DNA of 64,000 bases from Sphagnum magellanicum (lineage: Eukaryota; Streptophyta; Sphagnopsida; Sphagnales; Sphagnaceae). Made by a program: the position numbers and the translations under genes. Positions 25,501 through 49,625 of the stretch are shown here, in pieces. The notes below the pieces were generated by a model, which saw only the letters and a program-made list of their open reading frames with translations, had not been told where the DNA came from and searched no databases. The stretch lies in assembly GCA_021904315.1 (NCBI GenBank), contig CM038912.1, positions 868,001-932,000 on the forward strand. Direction: 5' to 3'. Position 1 is the stretch's first letter; every line of letters begins with the position of its first letter.

Positions 25501-26289
25501 ACATTGTCATCATCAATGGAATCCCCTAAATGCAAGTTTGAACACACATATAGGTCCCTATAAGAAATTCATATTCTACACAAATTTTTGAAACAAATTT
25601 TTTTGAAACCCTCTTGTTCGATAGTCTCCAATGGTACTAACACAAACTCCACATTTAACAAAACATCTTTCTAAGACCAAAAACAATCATTTCCAATCGA
25701 AGACCCAAAATACTTCATTACAAGAGTTGGGCAAAATGGTTTTATTGCTCGTAATCCTCAAACATTGATGTGACAAAAACAATGATACCATTCTCCACTC
25801 CTTCACAACCATGGATGGGCACCAAAAACAATCCTTGCACAATATGATCCCAATATGGACCCTTTCACCCTTGTTGGAATCTTAGATCATGACAATATCA
25901 CTAGTTTTTACTCGAGTGCCCATGGTTCTGAATTTTCTCCACATAGTTTCATTTGTAATATGAACATTATAATACAAAAAACTTAGTTAACACGAGAAGC
26001 GAAACATAGTGCCTTGCATTCCGATGAACGAGTTTCAAACTTTGCCTGATAATAAGAATGCTTCTACACATAGGCTAGCAAAAACCTTGACATTTGACCA
26101 ATGTTATTAACAAAAGGATCTGCATGGGGTTCGAAAGACCATGGTTGTTGCCAAAATTTTTTAGCCTTTTAGAAGATGACAAAGGTTCCTACCAAGCACC
26201 AAGTGCCCTCCCCCTTCTACAACAAAAAGGCAGGCATGAGGTGTATTCAATGTTCAACAGTAGGAAAAAAATTTTCTAGTTGAGTCAAA
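25501..26289. other. AT-rich spacer
   Basis: No gene or clear repeat recognised. Small open frames (for example 26094-26279) have no recognisable similarity. Confidence 0.4.
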
Positions 26290-27085
26290 GAGATTTCCAA
26301 TGTCGACAATTAAACAAAAACCCTTGGCAACTGCCAGGTGCCTTTTAACTTACCAAAACCAATGAAACACCTAGCAACTGCGAAGCACAATGTATCAAAA
26401 TTGTTGAAAATGCTTAGTGGTTGCCAACCATTTTTGAACAAATAGAAATCATTGAAAATGTGTGGTTGCCTTTAGGCATTTTCAGATAAATAGAAACCAT
26501 CGAAAACACTTGGCAGTCACTAAACATTTTTGAACAAGGAGAAATCATTGAGAATGTTTGGCGATGGTTAGGCACTTTCACATGGATAGAAACCATTAAA
26601 AATGCATGGCGACCACCAAGTGTTTCACAAGGATAGAAATTGTACAAAACGTTTAATAGCCACTAGGTGCATTCAAACCGATAAAAACCATCGAAAACAC
26701 CTAATAACCACCAGGGGTTTTTGAACAAATAAAAACCATCAAAAATGTCTAGTGGCCACTAGACTCTTTTTCACAGATAGAAGTTATCAAAAATGCATGG
26801 AGGCCACCAGGTATTTTCAAACAAACAGAAACTATTGAAAATGTCTAGCGACCACCAAACATTTTTGCATGAACAAAAATTATCAAAAATGCTTAGCGGC
26901 TTAAAACGATAAAATATGTCAAAGACACCTAGCAACCACCAAACATTTTCGAACAAACAAAATTGTCAAAAATGTTTGGCAACTACCAAATGTTTTCACA
27001 CAAATAGAAACTATCGAAAATGCTTGGTAGTCACTAGACGTTTTAAAAGGATAGAAACCAATGAAAAACTCTCGTAATGGGACCT
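26290..27085 (-). repeat. ~59-bp satellite array
   Basis: About 12-13 degenerate units of the form 'atagaaaccatcgaaaa', 'tgcatggcgaccaccaagt', 'gttttcaaacaa' repeat across the interval. Single units differ by 15-30 percent, which indicates an old array. A few further units of the same family occur at 54180-54300. Confidence 0.8.
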
Positions 27086-28499
27086 TTTGATGGTTTTATT
27101 GAAGTGATTTTTTTGCCCGATGGGCTTTGAAATGGGTAGAATTTCTTGTAGCCATTTTGATTAGAGATTTCTTTACTGTTTTTTAACACAAATGATGAAT
27201 ATTATTTCCAAAAAAGGAAATGGAATTGAAAAACTATAGTACCTATTTCAACTCCTAAGGCCTCAATTCAAATGAAACACAAATATCATCAATAATTGAG
27301 ACTCCAATTTGCAAAATGATATCAAATTTCTCAGAAATAATCACTTAAAAAGTTCATAGACATTGCAATGGAACAAATCACTTAGAGTTTTGACGGATTA
27401 TCTAATTGCTAACCTTTGTTCGAGTGTGTGTTTAATTGGCCCACTAGAATGGACCACACTTGTTTTGTTGTGCCAAGGAAGTTAAGTTCCTATCATCAAC
27501 GAATTAGGGTTTGATTGTGAGAATGCAAGAATTGTAAGAAATAAAAAATGATGAAATCGAATGTGGATAAGGTCTACAAACAAAATGGATATGTGATATC
27601 TTATTCTAGCACCCTTCGAGATGTCAAACTATGGAGTAGTTGGAATTCAAGGAGTCAACAAGTAATTTCATCTCGGTTTTATTTGCAATTGTAGATGGTA
27701 GCAATCATACCACCAATAACTTTCTAAGGCAATGTTATTTATTATTTCGTGAATATTGATTCTATTGGATTTCTAGGATAAATGTATTCAAAGATTGATG
27801 CTACAACCCCAATAAAAATAATGCACAATAGATTACACATTCTCCAACGCAATGTTACATTGCAATTTAAAACTATTGAAAATTAATTTTAAATTTCAAG
27901 TTTTAAGGTTTTGGAAATTTGGCTAATATTTTAAAATGTTTTGAATGTATTATAACATATAAGCAACATAATAGAAGAACTTTTATGATGATTAGTGAAG
28001 TTAATATTTTGCATTCAAATAACTAATATAAGAGTTTTTATTAATTTATCTTTAAATAATTGATCGTATATTATCATTTAGATTTCAACATTCTACATGA
28101 CGAAAAATAAAATATCATACATAAATAAAAATTGTGATGGAAAAAAAGATATACCTTAATAAAATTGGATTTAGAGAATTAAATAATATTTGGTATTTTC
28201 AATTTTATTTTATTAAAATTAGAAATCAGATTTATTAAAATGGCTAATATTAAAACATTCACTTTATGTTTTATAGATATAATTCATTTATAAATAATGT
28301 GGATAGATTATATGGACTGAATGACTCATTAATGTACATCTAAATTATTATAGGAAAATACTAGTGTGATAATATATTGGAAGAAAGTTTGTATAATATG
28401 AATTCTCAAATGAAATGAGGGATTAAAATATGAAATATATAGTTTATTTATTGTTGTATTCTAACAAAGTTGATTTTTACATTTGCAAATTATTTACAG
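27086..28499. other. AT-rich gene-free DNA
   Basis: No coding frame or tandem array is recognised in 1.4 kb. Confidence 0.45.
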
Positions 28500-30070
28500 A
28501 AATGCATGTAGGGTTAAGGTTTTGGGTTATAAATTTCAAGGTTGAATATGGTTAGGGTTTAGGGTTTTGTTTTGTAAGGTGTAGGCTTCATTGTTTCGAG
28601 GGTTTTGTGTTGTATGGTAAGGTGTCTAAGGAATTTTAGAGTTTTGTCTTGTAGGGTCTTTTAATTATGGTTTAGTGTTGTAGGGTGTATGGTGTAGGGT
28701 TTAAGGTTTACTATTATAAGGTGTATAATTATATGTTTGCAGGGTTTAAGGTTTATTGTTGCTAGGTGTAGGGTTAAATGTTTATAGGGTTATATGTTTG
28801 TGGTGAATTAAATTATGTTGTAGGGTTTAAGGTTTAAGGTTTATAATTATAGGGTTGAATGTGTTATAAGGTGTAGGATTCAATGTTTGTAGGGTTTAAG
28901 GTTTACAGTTGTCAAGTGTAGGGTTAAATGTTTATAAGGTTTAAGGTTTACTATTGTAAGGTGTAGGGTTAAATGTTTGTAAGGTTTAATGATTACAAGG
29001 TTTAAGGTTTATTGTTGTGAGGTGTAAGGTTATATGTTTATGCTAGGTTAAATTGTGTTGTAGGATTTAAGGTTTAGGGTTTATAGTTGTAGGGTTGAAT
29101 GTGTTATAGGGTGTAGGGTTTACTGTTGTAAGGTGTAGGGTTAAATGTTTAGGGTTTAGGGTTTAATGTTTACAATTGTAAGGTGTAGGGTTGAATGTTT
29201 GAAAGGTTTAAGGTTTACTATTATCAAGTGTAGGGTTGAATTTTTGAAGGGTTTAAGGTTTACTATTGTTAGGTGTAGGGTTTAATGTTTGCAAAATTTA
29301 AGGTTTACAATTGTCAAGTGTAGGGTTAAATGTTTGTAGGGTTTAAGGTTTACAATTATCAAGCATAAGGTTCAATGTTTGCAAGGTTGTATGTTTGTAG
29401 GGTTTAAGGTATACTATTGTCAAGTGTAGGGTTTAGGGTTAAATGGTTATTTTTGTCAAGTGTAGGGTTAAATGTTTGCAAGTTTTAAGGTTTAGGGTTT
29501 AATGTTCTAAGGTTTGGTGTTATATTGTGTAAAGTTCAATGTAAGGTCAAAGTGTCTAAGGTTTAAAGTTTGCAAGGTTTAAGGTTTAAGGATTAATGTT
29601 GCGGGGTTTAATGTGTTGTAGGGTGTAGGGTTTAGGGTTTACATTTAAAGTTTAAGGTTTAAGGTGTGTTGACAAGTGTAAGGGTTAAATGTTTACAAGG
29701 TTTAGGGTTTAGAGTTTAGTGTTGGACGGTACATTAGTTTGTTTTAAGGTGTAGGGTTTATTGTTGTAGGGTCCAGGGTTTGTTATATTGTGTAGAGTTC
29801 AATGTATGGTCAAAGTGTTTTCTTCCTTCAATGTAGGGTTTAAGGTTTAATGTGATTACGGTTTAGGGTTTATTGTCTTGTATAGTAGGGTTTAGGGTCT
29901 TGTATAATAGAGAGTTTAAGGTCTTGTATAGTAAAGGGTTTAAAGAAAGAGATAGGGACACAAAGAAAGGGTTTAAGGTGTAATGTTGTTAGGGTTTGGG
30001 GTTTTGTCTTTTAAGGTTTGGTTTAAGGTTTTTTTCCTTGTATAGTGCAAGGTTTAGGGTTTAGGGTCTA
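28500..30070 (+). repeat. Degenerate interstitial telomere-like array
   Basis: The plus strand is built from TTTAGGG and close variants (TTTAAGG, GTAGGGT, TGTAGGG) in a loose higher-order unit such as 'ggtgtagggttaaatgtttg' and 'agggtttaaggtttactatt'. Perfect adjacent TTTAGGG copies occur at 28551-28564 and near 30052-30065. It resembles the Arabidopsis-type plant telomere motif after long divergence and expansion. Confidence 0.8.
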
Positions 30071-30224
30071 CCCTTCAACCTTTTTTTTTTGTATGATCTG
30101 TAATTCTAGATTGTATATGCCATTGCGTAACCAATGATGGATGGAGAAGTGTTATGGGATGAAAATTAGTTTTTATGTAACAATTATAATGCACACAACA
30201 CACTTCAAAAGGTGCTAGGGTTTA

Positions 30225-30505
30225 GGGCATTTCACTATACAACCTTTTTCACTTTCATTTCTTCCATTCTCTTTTGTCACATCCTATCTTCATTCTTCTT
30301 TTCTTCACATCTTTTCTTCTTTCTACACTTCCTTCAAATCATAGGCCCTTTTGGACAAGAATCCAAAATTCAATGTCGTACAACCTTTTTCATTTTCATT
30401 TCCTTCCATTCTCTTTTGTCGCATCTTGTTTTTTTCCTTCTCTTCTTCACATCTTTTCTTCTTTCTACTCTTCCTTTGAATCATAGGCGCTTTCAAACAA
30501 AAATC
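30225..30505 (+). repeat. ~138-bp tandem duplication, pyrimidine-rich
   Basis: Two consecutive copies share tacaacctttttca, tccattctcttttgtc, 'cttcacatcttttcttctttcta' and 'aatcataggc'. The reading frames across them (30212-30679) encode only F/S/L-rich low-complexity sequence, so I do not call a gene. Confidence 0.8.
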
Positions 30506-30699
30506 CATAATTTAAACAACGTTCCAAAAAACTCAACAACAATTTACACTATAGATCATTCCATTGAAATCATGAAACACCTTTTTGTCTATAGAGGTGA
30601 GTTTATTATCTTTTCTTTCCTCTTAATTTTTTCAACCTTCTTCATTTTTTGCTTTGTAAAAAGTTCAAGTTTTTCTTAGTTCCTTAGTCCATCGATTCC

Positions 30700-31082
30700 T
30701 TCAAAAAAACACATAGAAAGGGAAAGAAAGATGTGGAGAGAGATGTGGAGAAAGGGAAAAAAAGAGATAGATGGATGCAAAGAGAGGGAAAGACACATAG
30801 AAAAACACGGAGAGTGACGTAAAGAGAGGGAGAGAAAGAGACAAAGGGATACAAAGAAAAGGAGAGACGCATAGAGTGGCACAGAGTAAGGGAGAGAAAG
30901 AAATAGATAGACACATAGAAAGGGAGAGACACAGAAAGAGAGACACAAAGAAACAAGACATAGAAAAAGACACAGAAAGAGGCGTAAAGAGAGGGAAAAA
31001 GAAACAAATGTAGAGAAAGGGAAAAAAGAGAGAAACAAATGCAAAGAGAAACAAACATAGACATAGGGAGAGAAATCAAGGA
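30700..31082 (+). repeat. Polypurine (GA-rich) tract
   Basis: About 380 nt of nearly pure purine with interspersed ac/at, composed of gggagagaaagaga, acacatagaaa and gacgtaaagaga units in a loose ~30-nt period. The long minus-strand open frames across it (30676-31079) are S/L/F/C low complexity and overlap each other in three registers, so they are not genes. Confidence 0.85.
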
Positions 31083-31089
31083 GCTAGGG

Positions 31090-31930
31090 AGAGCGTCAAT
31101 AGTAGCAGTTGGAAATTCAAATGGTGGTAATAAGTTCTTGAATTACCCAAAATACACCAAGAATTTAGATCCAAATGCACATGTACATGTGTTCAAATGA
31201 GTGATAAAAGTTAATGGTGTCACCCAAGAGCGTACATAAATTGTTTACTTCCAATGGAAGTTGCGGGACACAATTTTGATTATGGGGACAACTTTGTGAA
31301 TAGCCATCCTAAGTGTACTATTAGTGAGTATGTTCAAGTTTTTTGCAAATGGTATCGCAAAGTTCAGATGAATAAGCAAGTTTATGTGAACTTGTGAACT
31401 ATCAATAAAATTTGAACGAAAGGGTAGGGGAATATTATGAACAAATCCTTATTTTGGTGAATTCCCTTTAACACCTAGTTGATGACCAACTACTAAATGC
31501 ATTTTTAAGGGTTGGTCTATTACCTTACCTTCAGGTGACTATTATTGGTATGGAACAAGGTACATTTATTCAACATTTGGAGTCAACAATGATTTGTGAG
31601 GAGAACTCCACTGATGCTAATGATAACCAAGTTATACTAAATGTTTACCCAATGATGAAAGGGGAAAAGAAGAAAATGGAGAAACTCACAAAAAATGCAA
31701 GTAAATCAAAGGAAAAAGAGTGCCAATATTACAAAAAGTCCATCAAGAAGAGGTGATTTTGAAACCCGAATAATCCAAAAAACAAACTAAAGGAAAAACA
31801 TGAGATAGTAGTCGATGAAGTGGTAGCAACTCCCACATGGAAATGAAAGGAGGTCCCGCAAGTGAAAATTAAAAGATACGAGCAAATGTTCTTAAACAAA
31901 AAAGTTTTCAATTTGACTTAACCCTCTATT
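31090..31930 (+). pseudogene. Broken Gypsy-type retrotransposon gag fragment
   Basis: In shifting plus-strand frames the order resembles plant Ty3/Gypsy gag: FLNYPKYTKNLDPNAHVHVF (about 31130-31195), then HNFDYGDNFVNSHPKCT, EYVQVFCKWYRKVQ and MNKQVYVNL (about 31270-31395). An open frame from 31535 then carries MEQGTFIQHLESTMICEE and a lysine-rich stretch. Stops interrupt the frame at several points. No zinc knuckle, protease, reverse transcriptase or LTR was identified, so this is a fragment. Confidence 0.55.
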
Positions 31931-33009
31931 GTCATCACTAATCCCTAGTTTTCAGATTTCATTCCCAGATTTAAAGACATTACCAATAACCAAAAATAAG
32001 GGATGAAATTGGGACAGCAGATGGGACTGGGTGTGAGACTGGGGAGAACTTTATGAATAACTTTAATAGGCAGGAAATCCTCCACAGAAATAGATGGTAA
32101 GTTCTTTGAATGTTTTTGTGAAAGCTTTTCATACCATTTTGGTTACAGTCCTGTAATTCTTTGGTGGACTTTGTTGCTCTGTTTGGATTAGTCTCCTAAG
32201 ACTGTCTTGTAGAATTTATTGGTGTTGTTTTGGTTATACTTTTACGTTTTCTCTTGTAGAATTTGTTGGTGTTGTTTTGATTATTCTCCTATGACTTGTT
32301 TGTTGGTGCTGTTTATACTTACGTTTTCAGTCACCAGCCGGTCTACCCTAATGGTTGTTGAAATTCACTCATCTTTTGAAAAAAAGAAAAGTTGCTCACA
32401 ATTTAAAAAGTAACATAAAATTTTCCCACCTTGTACCATAGAGGCCTGAAATAGTGCCATAAAATGATGAATTGAAATGATAATAATTTTCATTCATCTA
32501 AGTTTACTGGGGTGAAAATTCCTTTTTAGGCCTCCCAGGCAGTGTTTTTTTCTTTTCAATTTTGTGATGTCGTCACATTTGTTATCGAGTTTCAGGATAT
32601 AGCCAAGTTAAGTAGAAAATTTTCAGAATGCTGAAATAGTTTGGTGAGCTGCTTGGTAGCCCATTGTCCAGCAACTTCGTTACAAATAGGCCTGTGTTTC
32701 TGGCAATTAATTAATTAATTAGCAGTTTTCCCTTTGCAAGTGTTGCAGGAAGTCTCCTGAAATTCGCAACACTGCCGAACTTAAGAGACCAAGAAAACGC
32801 TGCTCCAGAGTCCAGATTAAAAGGAAAATTTCTTGGAGCTCAACTTTGGCATAAATGAGATGTTCAGATGAATGGGGGAAGAAAGTCAAAGCCTGGAAAT
32901 TTTTCACTGAAAAAGATTTACCATTTATTTTGGAGGATTTGTTTGGAGCTTTCTGCTCATGCTGCTAGGGCAAACCGGCCCATCACTGATTTCCTGCCTA
33001 TGACCGAAC
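31931..33009. other. Gene-free DNA
   Basis: Contains a local near-duplicate, 'cttgtagaattt(a/g)ttggtgttgttttg', at about 32208-32235 and 32253-32280. No gene recognised. Confidence 0.4.
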
Positions 33010-33580
33010 GCTTTGGCAGATCTTTTTCAATTCTTCTCCATTCTGAGTGATTTAAAATATTATAGGAGCGCCTTCTCGAGCTTTACAAATCATTTTTGAA
33101 ATGCAAAGCCAAAGGACCAGCCAACAAGGAGTAGTAAAGAAAATACGATTTTTCTAATTACAAAATGCATTCCTTTTCATTTTTCTTCATTTTGACCCCT
33201 CCTACTTTCAAACCTCATGACTTTCTTATTTTTGATTCATTTAAAACGATTTAAAGTGCTATAGGACCATCAACTGAAGTCGTATCAATCATCTTGAACT
33301 CTAATAGCAATTGAGTAACATATAATAAATACTTTGAGTGTTTGAGAATTGGCCTTTGTAATATTTAGTGATTTGTTTTTTAGAGTTTTTGACCCTTGTA
33401 CTTTGGGGATCGTAACTTTCTCATTTCTGTTCTGTTTTTGACAATTTTTAGTGCGTTAAATGTGCCAATAGGAAAGGTTCAAGTTTTGTTTGGACACCAG
33501 AAACAATGGAGCCCTACTCTTGGATCTGGCCTGCCCCCAGTGTTTAAGTGTTTGGTCACTGGCCAGTTTACCCTAATAAG
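33010..33580 (+). repeat. Dispersed repeat, second copy of the segment inside the CACTA element
   Basis: Matches 21600-21960 phrase by phrase and begins with an extra partial unit (gatttaaaatattataggag at 33049-33068, paralleled by gatttaaagtgctataggac at 33249-33268), so it is internally duplicated. I see no coding frame and no CACTA ends around this copy. Confidence 0.7.
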
Positions 33581-34880
33581 GTAAAATATCTTGAAAAAGA
33601 GAGCCTGCACACATCCAGAGAAAGCTGCATTCAGTAACAAAAAGCTGCCTCAACAGCCAGTGCAGGCCGGATTGCAGATCCACTCAGCTCACCAAGTCAA
33701 GAACTAAAACATATTGGTCCAAGGACAATAAACAAGCAATGGGAGAATGAAAATAGATGGCTGGGTGGTGAAGGTTCCAAGAGCAACCTTGTGCATAACC
33801 ATGTGGCTCTCAGCCTTCACATTAGTCACTGGCTGGCTAGCTTTGCTGCTGGGCCTGGCTACCGTATGTGCATTTGCACCCTCATAGAGTCTACAACAAG
33901 CACACTGAGAAATACTTGGAAAACCAATTTCTTTCTGGAGTAACATGTGTTTTTCAGCAATAATTGTACTTAAATGGAAAACTTGAAGGGAAACACTTTA
34001 CTGAAAGAAACAATATGAACAAAATGGGAAAAAACTGTGCAAAAAACCGACAGTAGGGTTAGGGTTTAGCACCACACACTTTCTTTTCTACCCAATCTTC
34101 TACTGTTTGTGAGAAAAAGACAAATGACCACGATTCCGAATCTTCCAAAGTTTGTTGCGTTACAAGAAGGAAAGTTCAGTAGAAATAACTGAGGAACAAC
34201 CGCATGATAAGATGATCAAAGACTTTTATTCCAGGAGGATATTCAAAACTCAGTACAAAATGTACGACCGATACCAACCAGTAAAGTCATGCACATGCTG
34301 GTATGTTTGACTGAGTTCTCTTAATAGTGATCATATATGTAGCCTGGGAAATGCTAAATCTAGACTTGAAGACCCTGATTTAGTCTTAATTGGGTGTTCT
34401 ACAGTTTTCACTAACTACCATAAGGCACTAGAACTATCACCTCATGCTAATGAATATCCCTCTTAGAAAGGAGGACGGATCTTACACCTACTCCTTGATA
34501 GGGGGACGAATGCTACACCTACTTATTGGCATAAAAGCCTGAAACTGCGGGGACGACAGAATGAGGGCCTGTTTGGGGGGAGCCGTGCAAAGCCCGATTC
34601 TGGCAAACCTGTAGACTCTCAGGCTTTAAACTGGACGTCAAACTTTTGTGTATGTCATTTTCCCAGTGATATCCCCAGGTATCAGAGGAGAACAGGAACA
34701 TAAATTGAGGAAGGGGGTGTGGGTGTTTTGAGCCTTACTTTAATTGATTCTTGTTCTCCGGAGGCTAGCTATTTCTTGCAGCTTTCTAACAACAGGCCGA
34801 GTGCACCAAGCTCGGGTGGGAGCTAGTGTCAGAGCTTTTTTTCCCCCAACAGTACAGTCTGCTGCTGGTTGTGCAACAAG
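33581..34880. other. Gene-free DNA upstream of the receptor kinase
   Basis: Presumably includes the receptor promoter. GC content is somewhat higher than in the desert. No gene or TATA box could be assigned with confidence. A short direct repeat (cttacacctactccttgata and ctacacctacttattg) lies near 34480-34530. Confidence 0.4.
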
Positions 34881-47266
<12,386 letters not shown>

Positions 47267-48180
47267 TGTCAAATGATAATTTAATGGGAATCATGTTGAC
47301 ATTAATTTTGTAAATTTTTACTTTTGGATGGGAGATTGTGAGATTGTATTAATTTTCTTTATGCAATGCATGTTTATAAAGATATATAGCAAATTAAAAT
47401 AATTGCTTGGTTAATGGATGTGACAAGTCCATTGAAGAACCAAATTTAGGTTGTTGCATATATCATGCTTTGAATACAATGTACATTGAATTGTATTTAA
47501 TATATTCAAAGGTGATTGCCTTTGAATTAATATGATACATACATGACACATGAACTTGTAAGATGCAAATCACGTGGCCTATATTTGATTTATTTCAAAT
47601 CATTGAGATTATTATCATGTATGTCAAGTCATGGAATAGAAAGACATGTGGGGTGATGTTATAATTGCTAAGCAACATTCAAATGGAGCAATTTTATTGG
47701 GTCATTTCTATAGCCAAGTATTCCACATTCACTTGGATCTACAATATTTTTAACTATAAAAATACTTAGAATTTAAGGGAGCTTGGACCCTATGAATAGA
47801 AATAGGGTATTAATCAAAAAATTTAAAAAGTCTACCTAATAATTAATTATGAATATTGAAAATTATAAACATATTTACAAAAAATATTGACATATATGTA
47901 ATTTTAGGGATTTTTCAATGTACATGGAATGAAAGATAATTTTCAAGGTTAATTACACAAAACATGTATTTGTTTTTTAAAAATTAAAATAATTTGTAAA
48001 AAAAAATTAAGAAATTTCTATACTTGATTTGATTATTGTTATCACAACCTAAAATTTAAGAATAATTATCAAATTTGGTTTTAAATAATGAAATTTCATT
48101 GTGTTTGACTTAAAGCAAGTAGAACTAATTGAATATGCATCAAGATTAAACGATGGTGCACTTTACATAGGAAAAGGATG
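47267..48180. other. 3' flank of the receptor kinase gene
   Basis: AT-rich. It should include the 3' untranslated region. No other gene is visible. Confidence 0.45.
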
Positions 48181-48199
48181 AGTTATAGTTTGCTTCAAA

Positions 48200-48540
48200 A
48201 AATTTGAAAAAATAGTTTTAGACCCCTCTCTAATTGCTGCCCCATATCTTCCTCAATTTCAAATTGTTTTGAGTGATTAAAAAACTAATGGGTGCCTCAA
48301 CTAGGGCTTTACAAAACTTCTTTATATTCCAAAGACAAAGATGCAACAATAAAGGTTTTCAGTTTGAAACCTTGATCTAATTTAATTCACTTATCGTCAA
48401 ACACTAAACCCCCTTACCTCAAATATCCCATATCTTCCTCCATTCTTTCACTAAATTGAACAATTTTTGTTCCGTTGGAAGCGCTACGTAGAGAGCTACA
48501 AATGCTCTTGGAGTTTTAAAAGCAGAGGAACAATGTGTGA
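48200..48540 (+). repeat. Degenerate dispersed-repeat block
   Basis: Contains two rough units built on 'acccc(t/c)...cccatatcttcctc(a/c)', 'gagctacaaatg' and 'acaatttttgttccgttggaa'. The layout resembles the blocks at 19.0, 21.6 and 33.0 kb. Confidence 0.4.
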
Positions 48541-49057
48541 GGATCAGACCTCCTTCGAATATTTATGTGTTTGCTCATCGACCCATCCATCATACATGCA
48601 CCCAACATGTAGGGCATAAGAGAAGAATCTGATTTTGCTACACAGTCAACTAAATTTGTAATCATATTTGGAATAATAAAAGCCAACTTTTGACGTTTGG
48701 ATTAAACGTATTAAAATACAAATGACAAGTGGGAGGATGAAATGATTATGAATTTAGGTGTCAGGTTCAGGTTCAATGATACTTAAATGTGGTTCAAGGA
48801 TTCTTTGCCTTCCTATGAAATTTTTCGTTTAAAAATTTGTTGCACAAGAGGGAGGAGCTTGATGAAGTGGCAAATGTTTGTTTTATGTGCTTGTTTTGTT
48901 TTGTTTGTTTGTTTTTCCTGTGATCAATGTCAGGTGGTGCGAGGTGGGACAGAAAACTTGGGTTAAAATTCTGAAGCTTTCAGAAAGTTTCCTTGGGACC
49001 ATGATGGAGGAAGAACACTTCGGTTCTCCACAAGATTTTAAAGCTGTAATTCATGTC

Positions 49058-49175
49058 TCATTTGAACAAATGTTATGTGGATAGAATGATGTTTGACTCG
49101 ATGTTATGTGGATGCATCATTTGAACAAATGTTATGTGGATGTTATGTGGATAGAATGATGTTTGAATCGATGAT
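49058..49175 (+). repeat. Local tandem duplication
   Basis: 'catttgaacaaatgttatgtgg' and 'atagaatgatgtttga(c/a)tcgatg' are present twice, with an extra atgttatgtgg insertion in the second unit. Confidence 0.85.
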
Positions 49176-49625
49176 TGATGGATAGATCGGTTGCTTCATC
49201 AGCGATTCTACTTCTTGGGAAACCAAAACAAGCAGCAGATGGAATGCAACAGTCCATCCCATGCAACCTGAACTGGTAAGTTTCACCACAAACTCTAATA
49301 CATTTCTTCTTCTTCTTGAGCTGAAATTTTTTTATCAAAAAACATTCAACAGGCACTCCTGTGCATGCATGTGAACCAATTGCCAAGCATTAAAGATCCA
49401 TAAGGAGTCTTTGATGTGTGGTGGATTGTCAGCGATGGAGGTTTGCACTTGCTTCTGGCTCATCGTTTGCAACCGAATAAGATCATACTATAGCAAAGAC
49501 GCTCGGCAAGTTAGAACAATTGGTTGACAACTTGAAAAGAACTCTTAGAATAGGTTCGTGCCTAAACACTTGATAACATTGCTACACATGACGTCTAGAA
49601 GCTCTGGCATTGCATCCTTCTCGGA

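Noticed and set aside
26290..27085. Regularly spaced repeats resembling a CRISPR-like layout
   Set aside because: The units are contiguous and degenerate with no unique spacers, in a plant nuclear context; it is a satellite.
30212..30679. 155-codon plus-strand open frame rich in F, S and L
   Set aside because: It spans the pyrimidine-rich tandem duplication and has no domain, so it is composition-driven.
30676..31079. Three overlapping long minus-strand open frames (117-131 codons)
   Set aside because: They arise from the polypurine tract on the plus strand and encode only S/L/F/C low complexity in three registers.
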